The notes beneath the pieces were generated by a model, which saw only the letters and a list, made by a program, of their open reading frames with translations, searched no databases and was not told where the DNA came from. Positions 1-6,130 of a stretch of 6,323 nucleotides of DNA are shown piece after piece; position 1 is the stretch's first letter, and each line of letters opens with the position of its first letter. The stretch is taken from NCBI GenBank assembly GCA_024639025.1, contig JAHEJF010000113.1:1-6323 (forward strand), read 5' to 3'. This DNA is from Ahrensia sp. (GTDB lineage: Bacteria > Pseudomonadota > Alphaproteobacteria > Rhizobiales > Rhizobiaceae). The translations under genes were made by a program, and so were the position numbers.

Positions 1-29
1 AAACTCAATTAAATTTGAAACCGCCCAGA

Positions 30-224
30 CTATTCAGATGAAGGCAACTTCCTTGTCCGTGAAAGTGCTATTGCGATTGTCAGCCAAAAACCGGATCGCA
101 ATATCATTGCACCGATAGTGGCCACTAAAAACAGAGCTCCGCTCAAGACCATAACAATCAGTATCGCGAACACCAATAAAGTGATTATGCCGATCAACCA
201 TGCGGCAATTGACGCCCAGCGCAA
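30..224 (-). CDS. Small hydrophobic membrane protein, unknown function
   Basis: I do not recognise this 64-residue protein. Residues 5-42 are almost entirely hydrophobic, and a second apolar stretch around 46-54 is followed by a basic, polar tail (SRTRKLPSSE), which fits one or two membrane helices. The start is TTG, preceded at seven bases by GGAG (plus-strand 232-235). The reading frame is open right back to the stop of the DUF4399 gene upstream, and the TTG lies about 55 bases past that stop, so it is probably on the same transcript. An overlapping GTG-started frame from 237 has no ribosome-binding site and mixed composition, so I treat it as a shadow. It could also be a decayed remnant of a longer membrane protein. 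The hydrophobic pattern and the ribosome-binding site are the only support. Confidence 0.45.
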   Translation of the reverse strand: MRWASIAAWLIGIITLLVFAILIVMVLSGALFLVATIGAMILRSGFWLTIAIALSRTRKLPSSE

Positions 225-231
225 TGAAGGT

Positions 232-235
232 CTCC
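232..235 (-). promoter_or_regulatory. Ribosome-binding site deciding the TTG start
   Basis: GGAG on the minus strand, seven bases before the TTG at 224. It favours the hydrophobic frame over the overlapping GTG frame at 237. Confidence 0.4.
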
Positions 236-278
236 ACAGCTGAAAGCGGCTTCCAAAGCGCTCTGATACGAAGCCTGA

Positions 279-707
279 TTAGTTCACGGTGACAGTCGTA
301 ACCTCACTCATGATGGGCGGATTATGTGGCACGTGGCCCCAATCGCCCAGCAGCAATTGTAATGTGTGCGTGCCTTCAGGCAGCTCCAAGGTCACCTGCG
401 TCTGGCCACCGCCGAAATGAACAATTTGGTCTGTTGCCGGCAGGCCGGAATCTAGGTCCAACGTGATTGGGTCTGTGTCGATCAGTAAGTGATGATGGCC
501 TGTGTTTTCTTTTTCAACACCGGCTGGCGCAACGCCCATGCCCTCCAGCCCGAATAGAATGGTAACCGGATTTGAGACGGTCGAACCGTCCGCCGGTGAC
601 ACAATATAGGCCCGGGCGCCTTCAGGTGCAGGGCTGCGATGTCCGTCAGCTAACGCCACACCGGTAAGTAGAATACCTGCCGTAACAGTCACAATGAAAT
701 GCCTCAT
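279..707 (-). CDS. Secreted DUF4399 domain protein
   Basis: A 142-residue protein. Residues 1-20 form a signal peptide (basic MRH, hydrophobic core, cleavage after ALA), so the mature protein is periplasmic or secreted. The rest is one DUF4399 domain: SPADGSTV near 37, NTGHHHLLID at 68-77 with three consecutive histidines, HFGGGQTQ at 97-104, GTHTLQLLLGD at 112-122 and HVPHNPP at 125-131. These conserved blocks make the family call firm. The biochemical role of the family is not established; the histidine-rich beta-sheet look would fit metal binding, but that is inference. I chose the ATG at 707 because AGGAGG lies five bases upstream. A longer version starting at 740 would begin at about the transcription start of the promoter at 748-776 and lacks a comparable site. 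The hydrophobic ORF follows downstream. Confidence 0.9.
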   Translation of the reverse strand: MRHFIVTVTAGILLTGVALADGHRSPAPEGARAYIVSPADGSTVSNPVTILFGLEGMGVAPAGVEKENTGHHHLLIDTDPITLDLDSGLPATDQIVHFGGGQTQVTLELPEGTHTLQLLLGDWGHVPHNPPIMSEVTTVTVN

Positions 708-712
708 GATGT

Positions 713-718
713 CCTCCT
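713..718 (-). promoter_or_regulatory. Ribosome-binding site of the DUF4399 gene
   Basis: A perfect AGGAGG on the minus strand, five bases before the ATG at 707. It selects this start over the longer frame from 740. Confidence 0.8.
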
Positions 719-747
719 TGGCTAAATAATCAGTGCTCACATTCTTG

Positions 748-776
748 ATTATAAGTCACCAACGCCATTCCGGCAA
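748..776 (-). promoter_or_regulatory. Sigma-70-type promoter for the DUF4399 unit
   Basis: On the minus strand the -35 box TTGCCG (776-771) and a perfect -10 box TATAAT (753-748) are separated by exactly 17 bases. Transcription would start around 740, giving a leader of about 35 bases that includes the AGGAGG ribosome-binding site. No operator palindrome is obvious around it. Confidence 0.7.
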
Positions 777-870
777 AATTATGAACTAGGACGTCAGCTT
801 CGTCCGCTTAGTTGACATTGGCATCGCGTTTGGTGCGTATGAAGATGTTCTGAACTCGGTGCACAAGCTG

Positions 871-876
871 TACAAT
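871..876 (+). promoter_or_regulatory. Possible -10 element for the cupin gene
   Basis: TACAAT matches five of six bases of the -10 consensus and lies about 50 bases before the GTG start of the cupin gene. No good -35 box sits 16-18 bases upstream. A TTGACA at 812-817 is too far away to pair with it and has no convincing -10 of its own. The assignment is therefore weak. Confidence 0.25.
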
Positions 877-912
877 ATCCATATGCTGCGAGCGACATCT
901 TGGAGAGTTTTT

Positions 913-919
913 GAGGGGG
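913..919 (+). promoter_or_regulatory. Ribosome-binding site deciding the cupin start
   Basis: GAGGGGG lies six bases before the GTG at 926. A TTG in the same frame at 911 overlaps this site and so is unlikely to be the start. Confidence 0.6.
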
Positions 920-925
920 TATCGA

Positions 926-1291
926 GTGAATTATCGAAAGCTATATTCAGATAAGGATGGCGAAAGCCGTTGGGTGGACGTTGAAGTGTTTTTTGAGGAG
1001 CGGACATTTGCGCCACCTGCAAAAGCAATTGAGATCTCAGAACCCGAGCCAGTAAAGCAGATGATGTTTCTCAGGCTATGTGCCGGGTGGAACGAGCCAA
1101 TACACCCCACACCAGTCGCACAGAAACTGATTTGTTTGTCAGGAACTGTCAGAGTGACGGCCAGTGATGGAATGTGTAACGAGATAAGCCCTGGCGATGT
1201 CTGGCACATGGAAGACAAGCACGGAAAAGGTCATCATACCGAAGTCACAAGTAAAGAAGACTTTGTAGCGTTGATCGTGCAGTACGAGTGA
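926..1291 (+). CDS. Small single-domain cupin protein
   Basis: A 121-residue soluble protein without signal peptide or membrane segment. It reads as one beta-barrel cupin. The first half-motif spans about 59-76 (IHPTPVAQKLICLSGTVRV) and the second about 88-106 (SPGDVWHMEDKHGKGHH). The first motif is reduced: it has His60 but not the canonical HxH and Glu metal ligands. His94, His103 and His104 lie in or after the second motif. Small cupins with an EDxxGKGH signature are common in bacteria and mostly uncharacterised, so I give no substrate. The GTG start is chosen from the GAGGGGG site six bases upstream. The gene stands alone, divergent from the DUF4399 unit, and nothing in the context ties it to the lipase cluster downstream. 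Confidence 0.8.
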   Translation: MNYRKLYSDKDGESRWVDVEVFFEERTFAPPAKAIEISEPEPVKQMMFLRLCAGWNEPIHPTPVAQKLICLSGTVRVTASDGMCNEISPGDVWHMEDKHGKGHHTEVTSKEDFVALIVQYE

Positions 1292-1645
1292 AGCCAGAGC
1301 TGCTGGATGCGCTGCACAATTAATCAAGTGGCACTTTCAGACTATCAGTAGGCCGTTATTTTCCAGCCACGCATAGGCGGCGCAGACTCTTGAGGAATTT
1401 GGACCCCGGTGGGGCCTCTCGGTTCGTTCTTGATGCCTACTGGACCAGACCTTGCAGTTGGCAAATGAGATGCGAGTTCTCATCAAAAAAGAACGGATCA
1501 TTGGCGCATAATTGATTTAACAATGGCTGAACCCAAAAGCCGCTTGCATGGAAGATCAAGAGAGTTAAGGTCGTGCGGCTGAAGGTTGTTATACGTACCA
1601 GCAACACATCGGCCATAGAATCTGCAATTTGGGGAACGCGGAAAA
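1292..1645. other. Intergenic stretch with no convincing gene
   Basis: About 350 bases between the cupin and lipase genes. They hold a GC-rich hairpin (1392-1418), a GTTCT/AGAAC inverted repeat around 1476-1494, and two short minus-strand open frames. One runs 1483-1337 (48 codons, ending AYAWLENNGLLIV) and the other about 1616-1437 (MADVLLV start). Neither has a Shine-Dalgarno sequence or a family I recognise. I could not find a convincing promoter for the lipase gene: the CATAAT at 1507-1512 and TATACG at 1590-1595 lack partners at the right spacing. The stretch could include decayed coding sequence. Confidence 0.4.
1392..1418 (+). terminator. GC-rich hairpin after the cupin gene, possible terminator
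   Basis: CCCC at 1404-1407 pairs with GGGG at 1411-1414 across a three-base loop. GG at 1401-1402 extends the stem with CC at 1415-1416 around a bulged A. The bases after it are only moderately T-rich (CGGTTCGTTCTT), with no true T-run, and it lies about 100 bases past the cupin stop. It may be a weak terminator or simply a stable stem. Confidence 0.25.
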
Positions 1646-3331
1646 GTGAAGTTATTCGCAATAGTAAAAAAAATCGCGGCCGCATGCGCACTTTCGATTG
1701 TCGTTTCTTCCTGCAGTGTCTCGTCGCCTGGTTTTGAGCAAATCTTCTCACTCGAAGAAGAAGCAAATTCGACATTCCCTTATCACCCGTTTGTGTATCA
1801 TCTCGATTTGTCAATTCTTGCCTATCATTTGTATGGGCAAACACTCGTATGGCAGTTTGACCCCTATTATGAAGAACATGCCACAAAGGACGGTGACCGC
1901 GATGGCATGATGCGAAATGTACATAAATGGTCGGTGCAAAAGGGCCAGCAACAAGCCATTGCTACCAGCACATTGGCCTCCTATCGAGGTCCGGGCAGTC
2001 TTATCGGACTTCCAAACAATCCAAGTCATGATCCTATTATCTATGATTATAGTCGCATATACCCTTGGAGCGACACCATAACAAATGCAGCTGGAACCTG
2101 GACAGAATATCTGACACCAAAACTCATAACCCGCAATATTAGGGATGTGCATGTATGTGCTAACCCCATCGGCATTGGTGAGAATGCAGTGTCTTTTGAG
2201 ACAATCAAATCTGGCCCTAAAGGTTATGCAGCCGATGCAAAAAACATTCTGCTTGGGTTTGAGGGCGGAACAGGTGACAAAGGCGAGGATGGTCAGCACG
2301 CTTCGCAAAGCTTGATGGGTTTTATATTGGTGCGCGAAAAGCGTGCGGGCGATTATGATCTTCATATCGCATTTCGGGGCAGTCGAAGCGGCTCGGCAGG
2401 CCGAGCAGTCATTGAAGCGTTTAGCGATAGTCGCGCTAAGGGTAACCCCGATTGGATTACTGATCTTGGCTATGATCGGCTTAGCGCCGATCAGGGCTCT
2501 GCACATGTAAGCACCGTTGGTAAATTGCATCGCGGTTTTGCGAGAAGTATCCAATCCATTCACCCAAACCTCTTTCATTGCCTGGATCGAGCAGCAACCA
2601 TGAAGGGGGGCAAACCACCCACCAATATCTACGTGACAGGGCACAGCCTGGGAGGAGCACTGGCACAGGCATTCGTCTCGTCTGTTTTGCTGGGCGATCG
2701 GTATGGCCCAGATGGCACCGGCGCAGCCATGCCATCATCGCTAAGCAATTGGCCGTGGCGGCAAATCAAATTGGTATCCTTTAGCGCGCCGCGCATTGGC
2801 GATGCGGAATTTGCCAAAACCCTGACCGAGCAAAAGCTGCAGTCGGTATTCTTTTCGACGCCCATCAATCCAGTGGACTCAAAAGCGCTGAAACCCAATG
2901 ATCGTTCCGCATTCGTCCGGCTAATGGACCCGACCAGACCTGCAGGTTACCGTGTGCTGCATTCCAAAGACCCCATTACGACGGAAAAGGGTGCTGGCGG
3001 GAAGCACGTGGGTAAAAGCGTTTACGTGAACGGTTCAATTGTCGCCGGCCTTTTTTCCCTTCCAGATTTTGGTGCCCATGAGCAGAAAAGAATTAGAGAT
3101 CTGATGCGCGCAAATATTGACGACCCAAATATTCCTGAGTTAGCCATCAGGCCACGGGCCATGGAAGAACTTAATCCAAGTCGGGACAAATCAAAAAAAG
3201 GTAGTAGCGAAGAATTTTACAAACTGGCGGCGGCATTGAAGAATTATTATTTGACCCGCGATATCTGGTTTGATCATGAAGCCTTTGACCGTTCGTTCCA
3301 AGAACGCATGCAACTCGAGCAAAGCCGATAG
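1646..3331 (+). CDS. Class 3 lipase family lipoprotein (alpha/beta hydrolase)
   Basis: A 561-residue protein predicted to hydrolyse acyl esters in the envelope. Residues 1-23 are a lipoprotein signal: basic start, hydrophobic core, lipobox VSSC with Cys23 as the lipidated residue. The lipase core spans roughly 220-460: LHIAFRGSRSG at 239-249 (oxyanion region), KLHRGF at 293-298, nucleophile elbow GHSLGG at 332-337 with Ser334, and SFSAPRIGD at 378-386. By order and family spacing, Asp442 (HSKDP) and His454 (GGKH) complete the triad. About 200 residues precede the core, including a DxDxDG calcium-loop-like motif at 82-87, and about 100 follow it, so it is much longer than a minimal class 3 lipase. 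The start is GTG, with GGGGAA (1631-1636) nine bases upstream. The next gene begins 8 bases after the stop. Substrate, triglyceride or phospholipid, cannot be read from the sequence. Confidence 0.88.
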   Translation: MKLFAIVKKIAAACALSIVVSSCSVSSPGFEQIFSLEEEANSTFPYHPFVYHLDLSILAYHLYGQTLVWQFDPYYEEHATKDGDRDGMMRNVHKWSVQKGQQQAIATSTLASYRGPGSLIGLPNNPSHDPIIYDYSRIYPWSDTITNAAGTWTEYLTPKLITRNIRDVHVCANPIGIGENAVSFETIKSGPKGYAADAKNILLGFEGGTGDKGEDGQHASQSLMGFILVREKRAGDYDLHIAFRGSRSGSAGRAVIEAFSDSRAKGNPDWITDLGYDRLSADQGSAHVSTVGKLHRGFARSIQSIHPNLFHCLDRAATMKGGKPPTNIYVTGHSLGGALAQAFVSSVLLGDRYGPDGTGAAMPSSLSNWPWRQIKLVSFSAPRIGDAEFAKTLTEQKLQSVFFSTPINPVDSKALKPNDRSAFVRLMDPTRPAGYRVLHSKDPITTEKGAGGKHVGKSVYVNGSIVAGLFSLPDFGAHEQKRIRDLMRANIDDPNIPELAIRPRAMEELNPSRDKSKKGSSEEFYKLAAALKNYYLTRDIWFDHEAFDRSFQERMQLEQSR

Positions 3332-3333
3332 GG
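3330..3333 (+). promoter_or_regulatory. Ribosome-binding site deciding the TTG start at 3340
   Basis: AGGG overlaps the lipase stop codon and lies six bases before the TTG at 3340, indicating translational coupling. An in-frame ATG at 3364 would cut off the basic start of the signal peptide and has no better site. Confidence 0.45.
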
Positions 3334-3339
3334 CACTTT

Positions 3340-4563
3340 TTGAAAATTCGATGCACCATCGCCATGCTTGGCGTTTTATCGACGGTCGTTTCTGCTTCCG
3401 CCTACACACGCCACGTGCATGAACGTTCGATTGTTGAATCGGCGCAGATATGCCAAAAAAAATATGGAATGGCTGTAAATAGCACGACGCTTGCAGCAAT
3501 TGTTGAAGGTGTAAAAGAACCCGACGCATTTGCTATATCAACGTTGGAAATTTTCAAGCAACGTGTTGAGCCCAATTCCTATGGCAGGCAGCGCTCAATT
3601 ACCACGGTTCGGATTGCCGCTCAATCTATCCATGGAAGTCCAAACCCTACGCGGAAAATTCATAATGGTTCGCCCCAAGACCAAAGCGCATTGCAGAAAA
3701 GTATACGGCGCGCAGATAGCAGTCTGCTGAAGAATCGAGTGAATATAGAAGTCTACGCCTACGACACCAATCAAGGCTTGCGCAACAAGATGCTCATCAA
3801 TGCGTCACAGTTTCTCTGCGTGTCGATGGCCCACAAAGAAGCGGATCAAAGCGCCAGAAAACTTGGTAATCTTTTGCACATGGTTGGTGACACTTATTCT
3901 GCTTCGCATGTGCAAAGAGCGGCTCCCATTGGCTCGCCACCAGAATGTGGGACTGAAAAAATTGAATGGCATTTCAGCATGGATTTGGTTTCATGGAAAC
4001 GCCATGTGCCAGCCGATAGAAATGACAAGGATTGGCGCTTTGAATGCGCGACGCAACACGGCGCTGAATTAATGAACTTATGGTCCGCAGGTAGGGAAGC
4101 TGTTGCCGCACTGAAGTCGACGCCGGAAAAACGCGCCGTTGCGAACCGCGAAATAAGGAAGTCACTCAGACTACTTTGCAGCAAAGTCTTTCGCGTCGAC
4201 AAAAATGTACTGCGACAACCCGCGGGGGGTGCAAGTGCCCAATATTCAAGCGCATCTGGAACCGACAATTGGCGCGCGCTCAGAGCTAAACGTCCAGACT
4301 TGGCAATTCAGCCCGTCGGGTTGACGAGTGTTGAAGAAGCAGAAGAATTTTACCGCAGCGTTGCAGACAAACTAAAGCGAGAGGGCCATGCGGTGGAATT
4401 CTCCTACCCATCGCGTTCGATGCCTGATCTATGCCGCTCCATTATGGGGAAAGAACCGCTGCATGTGGCGCTGCAGTGTACGCGTGAAGAGATCGAGTTG
4501 GCCGTTACGGGAAGTAAGCGCGTATCCACGATGTGGATTCCCAGTCGCACGTCGAAAGAATAA
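3340..4563 (+). CDS. Secreted protein resembling zinc-dependent phospholipase C
   Basis: A 407-residue protein. Residues 1-21 form a signal peptide (MKIR, hydrophobic core, cleavage after ASA), so it acts outside the cytoplasm. The key block is at 173-193: KLGNLLH, then Asp184 and His190, giving HxxxDxxxxxH (His180, Asp184, His190). This has the same spacing as a metal-binding segment in bacterial zinc-dependent phospholipase C and S1/P1 nucleases. Upstream, VEGVKEPD at 55-62 and histidines 25 and 27 near the mature N-terminus also fit that all-helical fold. Further candidate ligands are His211, Asp215, His222 and His240. The C-terminal 150 residues match nothing I know. It starts at TTG with AGGG six bases before, and lies 8 bases after the lipase stop, so the two are almost certainly co-transcribed. 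The call rests on motif spacing only; phosphodiesterase activity is inferred. Confidence 0.6.
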   Translation: MKIRCTIAMLGVLSTVVSASAYTRHVHERSIVESAQICQKKYGMAVNSTTLAAIVEGVKEPDAFAISTLEIFKQRVEPNSYGRQRSITTVRIAAQSIHGSPNPTRKIHNGSPQDQSALQKSIRRADSSLLKNRVNIEVYAYDTNQGLRNKMLINASQFLCVSMAHKEADQSARKLGNLLHMVGDTYSASHVQRAAPIGSPPECGTEKIEWHFSMDLVSWKRHVPADRNDKDWRFECATQHGAELMNLWSAGREAVAALKSTPEKRAVANREIRKSLRLLCSKVFRVDKNVLRQPAGGASAQYSSASGTDNWRALRAKRPDLAIQPVGLTSVEEAEEFYRSVADKLKREGHAVEFSYPSRSMPDLCRSIMGKEPLHVALQCTREEIELAVTGSKRVSTMWIPSRTSKE

Positions 4564-4571
4564 CAGCCGCT

Positions 4572-4745
4572 ATGTCCGCATGCCAGACCTTGGAGCAGTG
4601 TGCATCGAATGTCGGCTTTGAGCCCATTTTCACAGATGCTGAACAGACAACAAACGGTCGCATTGGAAGACGCAAGAAGTATGGAGGGTCGGTGGAACAC
4701 ACTAGTTGTGCAGAAAGCTCGCTTAAGCCAATGTGTCATGATTGA
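4572..4745 (+). CDS. Small cysteine-containing ORF, doubtful
   Basis: A 57-residue frame starting at ATG eight bases after the stop of the phospholipase-like gene; the frame is also open upstream from a GTG at 4533, overlapping that gene. It contains four cysteines (ACQ, QCA, SCA, MCH) and a basic GRIGRRKK patch, with no signal peptide or membrane segment. No Shine-Dalgarno sequence precedes either start, so translation would need re-initiation after the upstream stop. I do not recognise it. It may be a real small gene, the frameshifted tail of the phospholipase-like protein, or chance. It occupies most of the gap of about 200 bases before the catalase-like gene, where I see no clear promoter. 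Confidence 0.25.
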   Translation: MSACQTLEQCASNVGFEPIFTDAEQTTNGRIGRRKKYGGSVEHTSCAESSLKPMCHD

Positions 4746-4766
4746 GGTTTTAGTTCGGAGACCAAA

Positions 4767-6023
4767 ATGACTTTCATGTGGATCGCATTGTCCGGCATAG
4801 CGATATATTTTACCTACGGTTTCTTCGCCCCTCATCCAAGCAAGCGCGTTTTTGCCGCCGACTTGCCGGCAGACAGCGTTGAGAACGGGTATCTCATACC
4901 TCGTGAGGTTTTCGACCCAGATGAGGAGAGCCTATTTCAACGGGCATCGGCCTCCGTTGCCGCTCACACGAAAGCGCTGAACAAACACGCCGCGCGCGAC
5001 GACGAGACGTTTCACGAACCTCATTGGGGGCATACCAGTGCAATGCTGCGCGGCACGCTCACCATCGACAGGATTGATAACCTGCCCGAGCCGTTTCGTG
5101 TTGGTCTTTTCTCTAAGGATCGCGCCTATGCTGTCGTGGCGCGCGTCGGGACCCAGAAAGACCCGGACTTGGGTCTCATCAGTTCGCGGTTGGCTCTCAA
5201 AATTGACTATCCCAAACCAGTGCCCAACACGTACGCGCCTTCTGGCGAAGCAGCCGAATTGGATTTGCTGCTGGCCGCTGGTAATCACGGAAACAACGGG
5301 GCGGATCATACATTCTTTGCGCGTGACGGGCATCAGGTTGCGATGGCCTTTGGGCTCAAGCCACCTTCGCTAAAGACCCTCAAGACGCTGGCCAACTGGC
5401 GCAACATCGCGATCTTGCTTGACGTCAGAAAACGTGTCGGAGGGTTGATGGCGCCAATGCGCAAGGCCCCTGTGAACCAGGACGGTTGGTCAGCTATACC
5501 CTATTATTCACTTGGCCCATTTGCCCTTGGAAAAGGTGCGATGAAATTCGCCTTGCTGCCCGTCAAGCCGCACAAGGTCGCCGAACATGACCGGGCGAAA
5601 GTCGACTTCGCTGCTCTTAGCAAACAAAATATGGACGATTGGCTGGCTTCCGGCGAGGAGACGGAGTTTACATTGGCCGTCCAACTTGCCACTCCGGATT
5701 GCATCCCCGAACCCCGCCCGCATGATCCTCCAAAAGCTGTGATGGCCGCCGAGTATTGCGACCTTGCGTGGGACGAAACCGCGTCGCCGTATATTGCAGT
5801 CGGCAGGCTGACATTGTCGACCGACACCGCGATCAACACGGCCGATGTCTGGGGGCAGATTCAGTACAACGCCTGGAACACTCTCCCCGAAATGCGGCCA
5901 TTGGGCCAACTGTTTCGAATGCGCAAACACGTCCATTCAACACACAGCAATGTCCGGGTATCGCATCTCTATGGTGGCAAACCGGGGGAGTTGGTTGGGA
6001 AGTGTCCATTTTCGGGCAAATGA
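4767..6023 (+). CDS. Membrane-anchored catalase-like haem protein (y4iL-like)
   Basis: A 418-residue protein of the catalase superfamily branch of short, catalase-related haem proteins. Residues 4-20 form an N-terminal membrane anchor or uncleaved signal, placing the domain outside the cytoplasm. Family features are a histidine-rich block FHEPHWGHTSAMLRG at 82-96 in the distal-haem region (His83, 86, 89), LPEPFRVGLFSKDR at 106-119, and the C-terminal block YNAWNTLPEMRPLG at 367-380 followed by RMRKHVHSTHSNVR (384-397). In catalases the pattern RxxxYxxTxxxR carries the tyrosine haem ligand. Here the matching positions are Arg386, His390, His393 and Arg397, so the tyrosine is replaced by histidine. 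True catalase activity is therefore doubtful; peroxidase or fatty-acid-hydroperoxide chemistry is possible. GGAG at 4757-4760 lies six bases before the ATG. It follows the two lipid-hydrolase genes on the same strand. Confidence 0.82.
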   Translation: MTFMWIALSGIAIYFTYGFFAPHPSKRVFAADLPADSVENGYLIPREVFDPDEESLFQRASASVAAHTKALNKHAARDDETFHEPHWGHTSAMLRGTLTIDRIDNLPEPFRVGLFSKDRAYAVVARVGTQKDPDLGLISSRLALKIDYPKPVPNTYAPSGEAAELDLLLAAGNHGNNGADHTFFARDGHQVAMAFGLKPPSLKTLKTLANWRNIAILLDVRKRVGGLMAPMRKAPVNQDGWSAIPYYSLGPFALGKGAMKFALLPVKPHKVAEHDRAKVDFAALSKQNMDDWLASGEETEFTLAVQLATPDCIPEPRPHDPPKAVMAAEYCDLAWDETASPYIAVGRLTLSTDTAINTADVWGQIQYNAWNTLPEMRPLGQLFRMRKHVHSTHSNVRVSHLYGGKPGELVGKCPFSGK

Positions 6024-6094
6024 TTGTTGCCTAATTGCTCGGGAAACACGAGCCGACCGAGGCGGCCGTTTGCCATGCAACGCATGTCAGCTAA

Positions 6095-6109
6095 GTCAGC
6101 ATTGCTGAC
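6095..6109. terminator. Hairpin between convergent genes, possible terminator
   Basis: GTCAGC at 6095-6100 and GCTGAC at 6104-6109 form a perfect six-pair stem with a three-base loop. GTCAGC also occurs at 6086-6091, offering an alternative stem with a longer loop. A second small inverted repeat, GCTCG/CGAGC, is at 6037-6053. All lie between the stop of the catalase-like gene and the stop of the DUF3179 gene, where a two-way terminator would be expected. No T-run follows on either strand, so this is tentative. Confidence 0.3.
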
Positions 6110-6130
6110 AGGGAAAACACTGTCCGTCTC

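Noticed and set aside
812..843. A perfect TTGACA at 812-817 as a promoter
   Set aside because: At 16-19 bases downstream there is no acceptable -10 box; the nearest candidate, TATGAA, is 20 bases away.
790..954. An open plus-strand frame with protein-like composition (VRLVDIGIAFGAYEDV) before the cupin gene
   Set aside because: It has no usable start (an in-frame TAG lies just upstream at 787), overlaps the cupin start and has no family match, so chance or a remnant is more likely than a gene.
1411..1432. A tRNA T-arm-like GGTTCG sequence after the GC-rich hairpin
   Set aside because: No acceptor stem, D-arm or anticodon arm can be built around it, so it is not a tRNA or a clear attachment site.
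1437..1886. A 149-codon minus-strand frame across the start of the lipase gene
   Set aside because: Its first half is antisense to the lipoprotein signal region. The second half (from about 1616) lacks a ribosome-binding site and any recognisable family.
1811..2644. A 277-codon open frame antisense to the lipase gene
   Set aside because: It lies wholly opposite a gene with intact catalytic motifs, has cysteine- and histidine-rich, low-coherence composition, no domain I recognise and no ribosome-binding site.
5508..5936. Two overlapping minus-strand frames inside the catalase-like gene
   Set aside because: Both are shadows of a well-supported coding frame and have no start signals or domains.
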